Source of the DNA: Bacillota bacterium
GTDB lineage: Bacteria > Bacillota > Clostridia > DSM-8532
Direction: 5' to 3'
Length of the DNA stretch: 64,000 nucleotides
Assembly: GCA_023415205.1 (NCBI GenBank)
Contig: JAEZLR010000001.1
Location: forward strand, 62,001-126,000
A model generated the notes under the pieces. It saw only the letters and a list, made by a program, of their open reading frames with translations. It was not told the DNA's origin and ran no database searches. Below, piece after piece: positions 8,619 through 17,503 of this stretch. Positions within the stretch are counted from its first letter, which is position 1. Each line of letters starts with the position of its first letter. A program made the translations under genes and the position numbers.

Positions 8619-9608
8619 TCAGCAGATGCGGGGAAGACCCTCTCCGTAAAGAACGTTGATGGTACGGACGCTTCCGGTCTCGGTGGTCTGGTAAACACCT
8701 CTCCCCTCTTTCACCCGGCCAATGAGGGCGGCAGACTGTCCGTAAGGGGCAGTATGGATGAGCTCCAACGCTTTTCGGATATCGTCCGGATGAATAGCCA
8801 TGAGCATCTTGCCTTCATTGCCCATATAGAGGGGGTCCAGGCCCAGAATGCCGCATAGGCCCCGAACATTCTCCTTAACCGGCAGGGCTCTGTGGTCAAT
8901 AAGAGCGGACACTGACGACGCCTCGCAGAGCTCGTTGAGGACGGTAGCCAGGCCGCCCCGGGTGATGTCCCTCATGGCCCGTACCCGGATGCCATGCAAG
9001 AGGAGGGCTTCCACCATTCCATTGAGGGGAGCCGCATCACTCTCAATCTCATTGTCTATTTCCATGCGATGGCTTAAAATACAGGCATGATGGTCACCCA
9101 AGGTACCCGATACGATAAGACCATCCTCCGGCTTTAGTTGAGAAGCGCTTAAGGATATCCCCTCATGGACGTAGCCCACCCCCGAGGTATTGATATAGAG
9201 GCCCCCCCGCCCTTCAATCACCTTGGTGTCGGCCGCCACGATGCGGGTGCCCGACTCCTTTAAAGCCTCAGCCATGGAGTCCACAATTCTTTCCAGCACC
9301 TGGGTGTCCAGCCCCTCTTCTATGATGAAGCCTGCCGAAAGAGCCAGGGGTGAGGCTCCCATGGCCAGAAGGTCATTGACAGTCCCGCAGACCGAGAGCC
9401 TTCCGATATCCCCGCCTTTAAAGATGAGAGGGGTAACCACAAAGGAATCCGTGGTGTAGGCCAACCGTCGCTTCCCAGTGTCCAAGGACATGATGGCCGC
9501 ATCCTCCATGCGGTTTAAAAAGCTGTTTCCCAGCCGGGAGGAAAAAATATCGCGTATAAGCTCACTGGTGGCTTGTCCCCCGCTTCCATGGGTCATATTG
9601 ATTTTCAT
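8619..9608 (-). CDS. hypE: Hydrogenase maturation protein HypE
   Basis: HypE takes the carbamoyl group made by HypF on its C-terminal cysteine and dehydrates it with ATP to thiocyanate, the source of the CN ligands of the [NiFe] centre. The 329-aa chain has the AIR-synthase-like ATPase fold and the N-terminal 'MTHGSGGQATSELI' motif. It ends precisely in 'PRIC', so the acceptor cysteine is the last residue, as the mechanism requires. Start ATG 9608 has GGAGG eight bases upstream and overlaps the hypD stop as ATGA, implying translational coupling. It is the last gene of the ech-hyp operon and converges with the GAF gene. Confidence 0.95.
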   Translation of the reverse strand: MKINMTHGSGGQATSELIRDIFSSRLGNSFLNRMEDAAIMSLDTGKRRLAYTTDSFVVTPLIFKGGDIGRLSVCGTVNDLLAMGASPLALSAGFIIEEGLDTQVLERIVDSMAEALKESGTRIVAADTKVIEGRGGLYINTSGVGYVHEGISLSASQLKPEDGLIVSGTLGDHHACILSHRMEIDNEIESDAAPLNGMVEALLLHGIRVRAMRDITRGGLATVLNELCEASSVSALIDHRALPVKENVRGLCGILGLDPLYMGNEGKMLMAIHPDDIRKALELIHTAPYGQSAALIGRVKEGRGVYQTTETGSVRTINVLYGEGLPRIC

Positions 9609-10656
9609 GGCTGATTCCTCCCCGTTCCATACCAAATACCACAGGCCCCTTCGCTGGAGACCATACAGGCCCCCTGAGGGCGAGTAGGGGTGCAGCCCTT
9701 ACCGAATAAGGGGCACTCATTGGGGTTAATCCTTCCGGTTATCACATCGGTACACCGGCATCCTTGATTGAGCACCGCGTCATCCCGTATCTCATCCTTT
9801 AGGGCATTAAAGCTGCTAAATTCATCTTTCAGGCAAAGGCCCGAGCCCTTAATCAGCCCCAGCCCCCTCCACCAGGCATCACAGGGGGTGAAAACCTCTT
9901 CTATGAGCGCCTGGGCTTTTTCGTTTCCGGTTCTTTTCACAACACTGGGGTAGAGATTATGTACCCCCGCGGTACCCCTCTCTAACTGGTGTACCAGATC
10001 TTGAATGGCAATCAATAGCTGGGGCCCTTCAAAGCCGGCAATGGTGAAGGGCTTGTTGTAGCGCTTGGCCAAGGGCTCATAGAGGGAGGCCCCCATAATG
10101 GCACTCACATGACCCGGACAGAGGAAGCCGTCCACTGACCCCTTATCCAGAATGGCCTCCATGGCCGGAAGAATGGTCTTAACCGCCAAAAGGAGCTTTA
10201 TATTGTCAAGCCCCAGTTGACAGGCCTTTTTAACCAGCATGGCATAGACGGGGGCAGTGGTTTCAAAGCCCACAGCCGCCATGACATAGGTGATATCGGG
10301 GTTTTCCCTGGCCAAATCCAGAAGGCCCAGAGGAGAATAAATCATCTTTATGCGTCCTCCCTTGGAGCGGGCCTCATAGAGATCCCCGTCCCTGCCCGGC
10401 ACCTTCATCATATCCCCGAAGGTCACCAGAACATGCTTCTCCATAAGGGCGAAGCGGAGGGCATGATCAATATATGCAGCGGGAGTGACACATACGGGGC
10501 AGCCGGGCCTGAAACCAGACGAATGAATGGCGAAAGGTGCTCCCTAATGCCATTTTTCATAATGGCCGAGGTATGGGTCCCGCACACCTCCATAAGGGTC
10601 AGCGTTCTTCCCTGATAGTTCTTCAGGCTTTGAATAGTGCTCTCAATCCCTGCCAT
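9605..10656 (-). pseudogene. hypD: Hydrogenase maturation protein HypD, single-base frameshift
   Basis: HypD is the iron-sulfur scaffold that, with HypC, collects iron, CN and CO for the [NiFe] cofactor. The reading frame breaks near 10505-10508. Upstream codons give 'LMEVCGTHTSAIMKNG' and 'RLVSGP'; shifting by one base gives 'PGCPVCVTPAAYIDHALRFA' and an uninterrupted remainder. The break lies in a run read as CCC on the coding strand where CCCC restores the family motif. With that base added the gene encodes 350 aa, the usual HypD length. C-terminal cluster cysteines ('NQGCRCTD', 'NECPLFGKGC') are intact. The 5' end overlaps hypC by 14 bases and the 3' end overlaps hypE. Because all neighbours are intact, a sequencing error is as likely as a real mutation. 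Confidence 0.92.
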
Positions 10657-10870
10657 AGACTTCCGCCTCAAGCTGGTCAAGTATCTCCAAAAGCTCCTGG
10701 GCGCTGTCTTTTTTCATGACCTCAATGGCCATGCCGGCGTGAACCAGCACATAGTCGCCCTCCTTGGCATCCACCAGGCCCAGATTCACACGAACCCTGT
10801 TGCCTTTAAAATCCACTTTGGCTGTATCCCCCTCTATTTCACACACCAGTCCCGGTAAAGCTACACACAT
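10643..10870 (-). CDS. hypC: Hydrogenase assembly chaperone HypC
   Basis: Small chaperone of 75 aa that partners HypD while Fe(CN)2CO is built and then hands it to the hydrogenase large subunit. It starts 'MCVALPGLV', giving the essential Cys2 and the OB-fold signature of the HypC/HupF family. The start at 10870 has AAGGG eight bases upstream; a longer frame upstream lacks family similarity. The 3' end overlaps hypD. It sits between hypF and hypD. Its likely client is the Ech large subunit encoded upstream in the same operon. Confidence 0.95.
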   Translation of the reverse strand: MCVALPGLVCEIEGDTAKVDFKGNRVRVNLGLVDAKEGDYVLVHAGMAIEVMKKDSAQELLEILDQLEAEVYGRD

Positions 10871-10886
10871 GCTATCACCCTTCTTC

Positions 10887-13244
10887 CTAATCACACGGTT
10901 TGTTTTTCCATTGTTTAAGGGCAACATAGGCCTGCCCCAGGCTGATCCCTCCGTCATTGGGAGGAACCAAGGAGCTTATATGCCCCCCATACCCTTTATT
11001 TTCAAGCATTGTCAGAATGCTTTCGGTGAGCAGTTTATTCTGAAAGACCCCGCCTGACAAGACCACCTCTTGAATGCCGGTTCTCTCCACAAGCCTGTCC
11101 ACAATGACCATTGCGCCTGCTGCAAGGGCCTGATGAAAAGCCAGGGCCCATAAATCCCTGGAGCGGCAGTCAGAATGCCCCTTGATAATGTCCCTGGATA
11201 GCGCAGCAAGAAAAGGCCCCGGATCCAGCATCAAAAGGTTCTTCTCCTCTATTATATCAAAATAAGGAGCTTTCAACGCATCCTCCCTGGAGTCCTTAAG
11301 AACCCGGTACGCTGCATTCTCCAGAAGAATGGCCCCTTCGCCCTCATAGGCATTGTATTGACACAGTCCTAAAAGGCTACTGACGGCATCAAACAGCCGC
11401 CCCATGCTGGAGGAAAGTATCGTATTAATCCCATGGTCCAAAGCCCTAGAGATAATGGGATAGCGATCGTCAGAAATGGCCTCCTTAAGACCATAAGCAT
11501 GAAGATAGGCCGTGGAGGTTTTCAGACCATCCTTCATGGAGTCATCCCCCATCAGGAGTAAAACGGGTTTTAAACAAGCCCCACGGGTAAAGCTCCCCCT
11601 GTCACAGACTAAAAATTCCCCGCCCCAAAGGCTTCCATCCTCCCCATAGCCCGTGCCGTCAAAGGATAGGCCTATGACCGGGCCTTCCAAGCCCTTTTCC
11701 GCCATGACCGAAGCAATGTGGGCATGGTGATGCTGCACTCGGATAACAGGAAGCCCCCTATCCAGAGCAAGCCGGGTGGTGGCATAATCCGGGTGGAGAT
11801 CGCAGGCCACAAGGCCGGGCGCCATCCCAAGAAGGGTCTCCATGTGGCGGAGATTCTCCCGGTAAAGGTCAAGGCTCGCTCCGCTCCCTAAGTCCCCTAG
11901 ATATTGGCTCAGATACGCCAGCGGCCCCTTTTGTAGACAGAAGGTGCTTTTGAGCTCGCCTCCGGTGGCCAGCACCGTGGGACCCTGATGGTCCTCAAAG
12001 GCTTGAATGTATAGGGGAAGGGGGGTATAGCCCCTGGCCCGGCGAATTAACTGGGACTTCCCATGAATCACCCAGGCCACCGAATCATCCTGGCTCACGA
12101 CAATCTCTCGGTCATGGGAAAGGATACCTGCAAACGGGCCTCCGGGATAGACAAACATATCGGTCTCCCGATGAATAATGGGAGCCTCGCTTAAGTTGGC
12201 GCTAGTGGCAATAAGGGGCCCCAACCGTTCACTGAGGCGGATAAGGAGAGGAGTATACGCCAGAAAGGCTCCTATATACCGGCTATGCTTAAGAACTTCG
12301 GAAGAAAATGCCCTGGGGAAGCTTTTTTGTTCTAAAAGGACAATGGGCCTTGCCTTGGAGAGCAGAAGCGCCTCTTCTTCCTTTGAAACCTCCCCATGGG
12401 CCTTAATCTCCTCAAGGCTAGAAAAGCACAGCGCAAAAGCCTTTTCCTCCCTGTGTTTGAGCTCTCGCAAGGCCCTGACCGTTTCATCCTTGTAGGGGCT
12501 TGCTATAAAATGATATCCCCCGATCCCCTTTACACCAAGGATGCGACCTTTTCTCAAGAGTTCGACGGCTTTTTCAAAGCCCTCCTCCCCGGCATAATTC
12601 CTCTGTGATCCCGGATGCACCTCAAATACAGTGAGTTGAATCTGGGGACCGCAATGATGACAGGATAGGGTCTGAGCATGAAACCTTCGGCTTTTGGGGT
12701 CGGTATACTCCTCCAGGCATTGGGGACAGAATTCAAAACCCGCCATGGTGGTGTGGATACGATCATAGGGACTCTTTCTTGTGATGCTGTAGCGTGGCCC
12801 GCAATGGGTGCAGCTTATGACAAGGTGCCGATAACGCCGGTTTTCAGGGTTCTTCATTTCAGTAAGGCAGGCCTTGCAAACCGGAAGGTCGGGGGGCAGT
12901 ATTACCGGGGCTTCCGATTCCTCCCCGCTTTCAACTATTTGGAACCCGGACGTTGATAAAAGCTTATCCCCCTTAAGATTCTCTTCAAAGTTCAGGGCAC
13001 TTAAATCCTCTATCTTCATGTGGAGGATTTCCGACAGCGGGGGCGGTGATTCACTCAGTTCGGCTAAAAAACCCTCCAAGAAAGCTGCAGGAGCTGAAGC
13101 CAGAATTCTGACCGCACCTCCTAGATTACACACCTCACCCTTTACCCCCCATTTCATGGCAAGCCTAGCCACGTGGGGTCTAAAGCCTATACCCTGAACC
13201 AGTCCATAGAGCGTGATACGCTTTAAGTAAATTGTTTTACTCAT
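10887..13244 (-). CDS. hypF: Carbamoyltransferase HypF
   Basis: HypF uses carbamoyl phosphate and ATP to carbamoylate the HypE C-terminal cysteine. Domains in order over 785 aa: acylphosphatase-like ('GLVQGIGFRP', residues 14-23); two C4 zinc fingers ('CKACLTEM', 'CTHCGPRYS', 'CPQCLEEYTD', 'CHHCGPQ'); a YrdC-like carbamoyl-adenylate domain ('LGVKGIGGYHFIA'); and a Kae1-like transferase domain with metal ligands ('HHAHIASVMAEKG', 'LSFDGTGYGEDG'). Start 13244 ('MSKTIYL') fits the family and has GAGGCAGGAA upstream. Full length and intact; it lies between hypB and hypC. Confidence 0.95.
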   Translation of the reverse strand: MSKTIYLKRITLYGLVQGIGFRPHVARLAMKWGVKGEVCNLGGAVRILASAPAAFLEGFLAELSESPPPLSEILHMKIEDLSALNFEENLKGDKLLSTSGFQIVESGEESEAPVILPPDLPVCKACLTEMKNPENRRYRHLVISCTHCGPRYSITRKSPYDRIHTTMAGFEFCPQCLEEYTDPKSRRFHAQTLSCHHCGPQIQLTVFEVHPGSQRNYAGEEGFEKAVELLRKGRILGVKGIGGYHFIASPYKDETVRALRELKHREEKAFALCFSSLEEIKAHGEVSKEEEALLLSKARPIVLLEQKSFPRAFSSEVLKHSRYIGAFLAYTPLLIRLSERLGPLIATSANLSEAPIIHRETDMFVYPGGPFAGILSHDREIVVSQDDSVAWVIHGKSQLIRRARGYTPLPLYIQAFEDHQGPTVLATGGELKSTFCLQKGPLAYLSQYLGDLGSGASLDLYRENLRHMETLLGMAPGLVACDLHPDYATTRLALDRGLPVIRVQHHHAHIASVMAEKGLEGPVIGLSFDGTGYGEDGSLWGGEFLVCDRGSFTRGACLKPVLLLMGDDSMKDGLKTSTAYLHAYGLKEAISDDRYPIISRALDHGINTILSSSMGRLFDAVSSLLGLCQYNAYEGEGAILLENAAYRVLKDSREDALKAPYFDIIEEKNLLMLDPGPFLAALSRDIIKGHSDCRSRDLWALAFHQALAAGAMVIVDRLVERTGIQEVVLSGGVFQNKLLTESILTMLENKGYGGHISSLVPPNDGGISLGQAYVALKQWKNKPCD

Positions 13245-13278
13245 ATATTCCTGCCTCAAGGGCCATGGAGCACGGCCT

Positions 13279-13938
13279 CTAGAGCTCCAGAGCCTTTTGT
13301 TCAAGCCAATTGGCGACCTGGGAGAAGCCGTCCCCTGTTTTTGCCGATACCTTAAAGAGCGGCGCCTGGGGATTGAGCGCTCGAAATCCCTTGGTAAAAA
13401 AGTCCATATCAAAATCAAGATAGGGCAAAAGGTCGGACTTGTTTAAAATCACCCCATGGGCCTTTTCAAAGGCCAAAGGATATTTGTAGGGCTTATCGCT
13501 GCCCTCGGTCACCGTGGAAATCAAGAGCTTGATATGCTCTCCTATGACAAATTCGGCAGGGCAGACCAAATTACCAATGTTTTCAATGAACAGAATGCCC
13601 TTTTTCTCAGGGGCAAGCCGGGATACCGCCTCCCTGATCAGGGGCGCATCCAGATGACAGGCTCCCCCTGTATTAATCTGGAGGGTTTGGATGCCCAGCC
13701 GGGTCAGGGTTTGAGTGTCCAAATCCGATTCTATATCCCCTTCTATAACAAAGGGTGTCATGTGCTTTAAGCCCCTGATAACCTGAATAATACTGGAGGT
13801 CTTCCCCGCACCGGGCGCACCCATGACATTGACGCAAAGAATCCCCGCCTCTGAGAGCTTACGATTGGTCTCCAGGGCTATGCGCTCATTTTCATCATGA
13901 ATATGCTCCATAACCTCTATTTTTCTTGTTTCCGACAT
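13279..13938 (-). CDS. hypB: Hydrogenase nickel incorporation GTPase HypB
   Basis: SIMIBI-class GTPase of 219 aa that, with HypA, inserts nickel into the hydrogenase precursor. The P-loop 'GAPGAGKTSS' spans residues 40-49. 'NTGGACHLDA' and 'ENIGNLVCPAEF' carry the conserved Cys/His metal site at the dimer interface, and 'NKSDLL' gives guanine specificity. The N-terminus lacks the His-rich nickel-storage stretch of some homologues. An AAAGGAGG ribosome binding site lies seven bases before ATG 13938. Gene order hypA-hypB-hypF follows the functional sequence of the maturation cluster. Confidence 0.95.
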   Translation of the reverse strand: MSETRKIEVMEHIHDENERIALETNRKLSEAGILCVNVMGAPGAGKTSSIIQVIRGLKHMTPFVIEGDIESDLDTQTLTRLGIQTLQINTGGACHLDAPLIREAVSRLAPEKKGILFIENIGNLVCPAEFVIGEHIKLLISTVTEGSDKPYKYPLAFEKAHGVILNKSDLLPYLDFDMDFFTKGFRALNPQAPLFKVSAKTGDGFSQVANWLEQKALEL

Positions 13939-13989
13939 GGTGCTTCCTCCTTTAAAAAGTCTTCCCTCGTGGAGAGAACCTCTCCCTTA

Positions 13990-14331
13990 CTATTCAACCT
14001 CTATGCTTTCAATGTAAAATTCCTTTCCAATCTCGGTGGGGCCGCCTTCGCCCCCGCATGCCGGACATTCAAATGAGAAGGGAACCTTCTTGAAAAGCTC
14101 ACCGCAGCTACGGCACCTAAGTTGCGGGCTCACCTTCCTTATAGAGAGCTTTGCCCCTTCGCAGGGCGTTCCCTCCGATAGAATATCAAAGTACATGCTG
14201 ATGGAATCCCCGATAAAGCCGGAATAGTCGCCCACCACCAGGTGAATCAGTATCACCCGTGTAGCCTTAGCTTTTTGTGCATGCTCCCCGGCGATTTTAA
14301 TGATTTGCCTGGTTATCGGATACTCGTGCAT
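13990..14331 (-). CDS. hypA: Hydrogenase nickel chaperone HypA
   Basis: Nickel chaperone of 113 aa. It begins 'MHEYPITRQI', giving the N-terminal Met-His nickel site, and has a C-terminal zinc ribbon with two pairs of cysteines ('CRSCGELF' and 'CPACGG'). Start 14331 was chosen because His2 is essential in the family; three residues more would precede it at 14340. The 5' end overlaps the echF 3' end by 35 bases, tying the maturation genes to the structural operon. It acts with HypB. Confidence 0.94.
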   Translation of the reverse strand: MHEYPITRQIIKIAGEHAQKAKATRVILIHLVVGDYSGFIGDSISMYFDILSEGTPCEGAKLSIRKVSPQLRCRSCGELFKKVPFSFECPACGGEGGPTEIGKEFYIESIEVE

Positions 14332-14659
14332 GGAAAACATCCTTCACACTGCCCTCAGAAGGTGCCGTATAGGCATTCTTCATGGTCAGGCATTTCTTGG
14401 GACAAACCTCAACACAGCAGCTACATTGTATGCATTTAAGCCTTTCAATATCCCACCGCTTGTCTGTTCTATCAACACCGATAGCACCGGTGGGGCATTT
14501 TCTTGAGCACAGGCCGCAAAAGATGCAGCCATCAATATCTATGGCCACATGGCCCCGGGTTCGTTCAAAGAACTCCCGTTTTCTCACAGGGTATGGACGC
14601 GTGACGGGTTTTTGAAAGAGCTTTTTGATAACATAGGCTGAAAAATGCAATACGGTCAT
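14297..14659 (-). CDS. echF: Ech hydrogenase subunit F, 2[4Fe-4S] ferredoxin-like
   Basis: Electron-input subunit of 120 aa. Two ferredoxin-type [4Fe-4S] motifs are visible, 'CIFCGLCSRKCPTGA' and 'CIQCSCCVEVCPKK', after an N-terminal segment resembling NuoI-type subunits. It should pass electrons from reduced ferredoxin towards the small subunit EchC on the cytoplasmic side. ATG 14659 has AGAGG eight bases upstream; the GTG three codons earlier is too close to it. It is the last structural gene, and hypA begins inside its end. Confidence 0.93.
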   Translation of the reverse strand: MTVLHFSAYVIKKLFQKPVTRPYPVRKREFFERTRGHVAIDIDGCIFCGLCSRKCPTGAIGVDRTDKRWDIERLKCIQCSCCVEVCPKKCLTMKNAYTAPSEGSVKDVFHARVSDNQANH

Positions 14660-14681
14660 TGATAACACCTCTTCTTACGCC

Positions 14682-15761
14682 TTATCGCTCGGTGCAACTA
14701 ATACAGGGGTCAATGGTCAAAACCATCATGGGGACATCCGCCAGTTCACAGCCCTGAAGGACCTTTAAAAGGGCGGGGACATTGGTGAAGGTGGGGGTTC
14801 TGACCCTGACACGGTCAAGAAATTTGGTTCCGTTGGCCTTGGCATAATAAATGACCTCGCCCCGGGGCTGCTCAAGGCGCTCAAAGCGCTCTCCTTGAGG
14901 CATGCCCTTAACCTTTTCCTCAATTTCACCCTCGGGCATTTTCTCAGCACACTGGCGAATAAGCTCCATGGACTGATAGATTTCCCGGATACGCACAAGG
15001 GTGCGTGCATAACAGTCTCCCTCTGTTTCAACCACCGGTTCAAAGTCAAGATACTTGTAAGCGGCATAACCGAGCTTTCTCATATCCTGGGCGATGCCGC
15101 TGGCCCGCATCATGGGCCCCACAGCGGCCACATCGTGGGCTTCCTGCTTGGTCAACACCCCTACGCCCACCAGTCGGTGCCTCACCGAGTAATCCTCCAT
15201 AAACACATCGGTCAGCTCTTGAAGTTCCTTGCGCATCTTATCTAGAATGGTAACAATCCCTTTGAGAGTATCCCGGTCAATATTTTTTCTGACACCGCCA
15301 ATCTTACAGACAGAGAAGATGACGCGTCCGCCGGTGGTGGTTTCAAAGATGTCAAGGATTTGCTCCCTCAGCTTCCAGCAGTGCATAAACAGGCTTTCAA
15401 AGCCAAAGCCGTCAGCCAAAAGCCCCAGCCACAGTAAATGGCTGTGAATCCTGGAGAGTTCCGCCCACAAGGTTCTTAAATACTCCGCTCTGTCGGGTAT
15501 CTTGATATCCATAATATTTTCAATGGCCTGACAGTAGCCCATGCCGTGCATGAAGCTGCATATGCCGCAAATTCTCTCAGCAACGTAGACATACTCGGTG
15601 AAATCCTTTTTCTCAACCAGCTTTTCCAGGCCTCTATGAACAAATCCAATGGAGGGAATGGCCTCCACAACCTTTTCATCCTCCAGCACCAGATCCAGAT
15701 GAATAGGCTCCGGAAGCACGGGGTGTTGAGGCCCGAAGGGGACAATGGCTCTTTTAGACAT
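14682..15761 (-). CDS. echE: Ech hydrogenase large [NiFe] subunit EchE
   Basis: Catalytic large subunit of a group 4 membrane-bound hydrogenase, 359 aa, homologous to complex I NuoD. Nickel ligands are in 'RICGICSFMHG' (C65, C68) and 'DPCISCTER' (C353, C356). The chain stops three residues after the final cysteine, so there is no C-terminal extension to cleave. This agrees with the absence of a maturation endopeptidase gene in the operon. It reduces protons with ferredoxin electrons, or the reverse. The 3' part of echD overlaps its start by eight bases, and AGGAGG precedes the ATG. Confidence 0.96.
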   Translation of the reverse strand: MSKRAIVPFGPQHPVLPEPIHLDLVLEDEKVVEAIPSIGFVHRGLEKLVEKKDFTEYVYVAERICGICSFMHGMGYCQAIENIMDIKIPDRAEYLRTLWAELSRIHSHLLWLGLLADGFGFESLFMHCWKLREQILDIFETTTGGRVIFSVCKIGGVRKNIDRDTLKGIVTILDKMRKELQELTDVFMEDYSVRHRLVGVGVLTKQEAHDVAAVGPMMRASGIAQDMRKLGYAAYKYLDFEPVVETEGDCYARTLVRIREIYQSMELIRQCAEKMPEGEIEEKVKGMPQGERFERLEQPRGEVIYYAKANGTKFLDRVRVRTPTFTNVPALLKVLQGCELADVPMMVLTIDPCISCTER

Positions 15762-16125
15762 GTTTTACCTCCTCCTCTCCCTTATTCTGCGGTACAAAAG
15801 GGGTTTTTTGGGCCAGCCGATAGAGGCCGCCCTCGTAATCAATGGCAATATCCTTGATTTTAACACCAAAAAGGTCCTTCATTTCATTTTCATAGAGGAA
15901 GGCTGAAAAGAAAATCTGACTGATGCTTAAGATTTCCTCATCCCTTTCCACGTAAATCCGATAATGAAGCAATTCATAATCCTTATCAAAGGAGTAGGTG
16001 ATCTCAAAGCGCTCTTTATAGGTGCAGGAAATCTGGACGAGACGATAGCCCTGGCCCTTCATGAGCACAGCCTTATCCACCAGCTCGTCCACTTTAACCT
16101 CGGTTATGGTTTGTCTATCGACCAT
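15754..16125 (-). CDS. echD: Ech hydrogenase subunit D (NuoC-like)
   Basis: Cytoplasmic subunit of 123 aa related to the 30-kDa NuoC subunit of complex I. The family segment 'ENEMKDLFGVKIKDI' and the end 'YRLAQKTPFVPQ' are clear. It has no cofactor ligands and is thought to stabilise the contact between EchC and EchE. AAAGGAAGG precedes the ATG. Its end overlaps the start of echE, indicating coupled translation of adjacent subunits. Confidence 0.92.
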   Translation of the reverse strand: MVDRQTITEVKVDELVDKAVLMKGQGYRLVQISCTYKERFEITYSFDKDYELLHYRIYVERDEEILSISQIFFSAFLYENEMKDLFGVKIKDIAIDYEGGLYRLAQKTPFVPQNKGEEEVKHV

Positions 16126-16144
16126 GGCTTACCTTCCTTTCAAA

Positions 16145-16624
16145 TCAGAACAGCTTAGTAAGAGATACGGGATGTGTTTTACGGGCTCTCCGTCTTCGCT
16201 TAAACAGCGCCACGCGCTTCTCCTCAAGAATGTCCAGCGCCTTGACAACGCCGTCAATGATGGACTCAGGCCTAGCCGCACATCCTGGCACATAGACATC
16301 GACAGGGATGACCTTGTCGACCCCTCCCATCACGTTATAGCACTCGGCGAAGATCCCTCCTGAGGTGGCACAAATCCCCACCGCCACCACCACCTTGGGG
16401 TTGGCCATCTGGTTAAAAAGCTGCCAGACCACGTCCTTGTTCTGCTCGTTGACCGAGCCCGTGATAAGCAGAATATCCGCATGCTTGGGGTTGCCCGTAT
16501 TGACCACCCCAAAACGCTCCACATCGTACAATGGGGTCAGACAGGCTAAAACCTCTATATCACAGCCATTACAGCTTGTTCCGTCATAATGCATGATCCA
16601 GGGCGATTTTTTAAAGAACGACAT
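16145..16624 (-). CDS. echC: Ech hydrogenase small subunit EchC
   Basis: Small subunit of 159 aa, homologous to NuoB, holding one proximal [4Fe-4S] cluster next to the [NiFe] site. Ligand cysteines are visible in 'GTSCNGCDIEV', 'GICATSGG' and 'VPGCAARPE'. The C-terminus is basic. ATG 16624 has GGAGG nine bases upstream; a TTG two codons earlier is less likely. It lies between the membrane subunit gene echB and echD in the canonical echABCDEF order. Confidence 0.95.
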   Translation of the reverse strand: MSFFKKSPWIMHYDGTSCNGCDIEVLACLTPLYDVERFGVVNTGNPKHADILLITGSVNEQNKDVVWQLFNQMANPKVVVAVGICATSGGIFAECYNVMGGVDKVIPVDVYVPGCAARPESIIDGVVKALDILEEKRVALFKRRRRARKTHPVSLTKLF

Positions 16625-16639
16625 AGCCAAACACCTCCA

Positions 16640-17503
16640 TTACATCAAGAAAAGTATGAGCAGGTTGGTAAAGCCCAGCGCGGCGGCCACAATCCAAGAG
16701 GAGCTGAAGGCCAATTGCCATTTGAATCGGGCTGATGCGTTATCAATAACAATCTCTAGGAGATACAGCAGGATACAGGCGGCCACCCCAATCAGCCAGC
16801 TCCCGGGCAGCTTCCATACAAAAAACAGGAAGACAAAGCCCATAAGGAACAGATTCTCATACCAATGGGCAATTTCAATCATGGCCAGGGTTGAACCCGA
16901 AAACTCGGTGGTTATCCCTTTGACAACCTCCTGATGGGCATGATGGCTCATGCTCAGGTCAAAGGGAGATTTTCTGAGCTTCATGGTCAGAATATAGGTG
17001 AAGCCCAGGAAAATACCGGGCAGGTAGAGCACCAATGGCGCCTTAAAGCTCATAAAGTCAGTAATATTAAAACTCTTGGTCACCACATAAAAGCCAATGG
17101 CCGTTAAAAGCACCATGGGTTCATAGGCCATCATCTGAAGCAGCTCTCTCATGGCTCCGAGGCTGGAATAGGGCGAATTGGCACAGTAAGCGCCCAGCAC
17201 CATGAAAATGGAAGCCAGGGTCAGGGCGAAAATGACCAAGAGAATATCACCACCCAAAAAGAATAGGCTTCCGGTAAAAATAATAAAGATCAGAAAGCAC
17301 AGGATGAAAAAGTTCTGTATGCTGTTTACAGCGATACTTTCTTTGGATAAAAGCTTTAAAACATCATAAAAGGGCTGAAGGATCGGTGGCCCGCAGCGGC
17401 CTTGCATCCTGGCGCTGATCTTTCGATCCAGGCCTGCGATAAGGCCCCCAACTAGCGGCCCTAAAAGGATGTAAAGAATCACACTCAAGGTACTACCAGA
17501 CAT
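16640..17503 (-). CDS. echB: Ech hydrogenase membrane subunit EchB (NuoH-like)
   Basis: Integral membrane subunit of 287 aa with about eight hydrophobic segments, homologous to complex I NuoH and formate hydrogenlyase HycD. The signature 'GRCGPPILQPFYDVLKLL' lies in the first cytoplasmic loop. The charged segment 'LRKSPFDLSMSHHAHQE' is the loop that contacts the soluble hydrogenase arm. It couples redox chemistry to ion movement. The start codon overlaps the echA stop as TAATG, and AGGAGG lies upstream. Confidence 0.95.
   Translation of the reverse strand: MSGSTLSVILYILLGPLVGGLIAGLDRKISARMQGRCGPPILQPFYDVLKLLSKESIAVNSIQNFFILCFLIFIIFTGSLFFLGGDILLVIFALTLASIFMVLGAYCANSPYSSLGAMRELLQMMAYEPMVLLTAIGFYVVTKSFNITDFMSFKAPLVLYLPGIFLGFTYILTMKLRKSPFDLSMSHHAHQEVVKGITTEFSGSTLAMIEIAHWYENLFLMGFVFLFFVWKLPGSWLIGVAACILLYLLEIVIDNASARFKWQLAFSSSWIVAAALGFTNLLILFLM

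Noticed and set aside
14682..14705. EchE as C-terminally truncated
   Set aside because: The end shortly after the last cysteine fits group 4 hydrogenases that lack a cleavable extension, and the echF gene follows normally.
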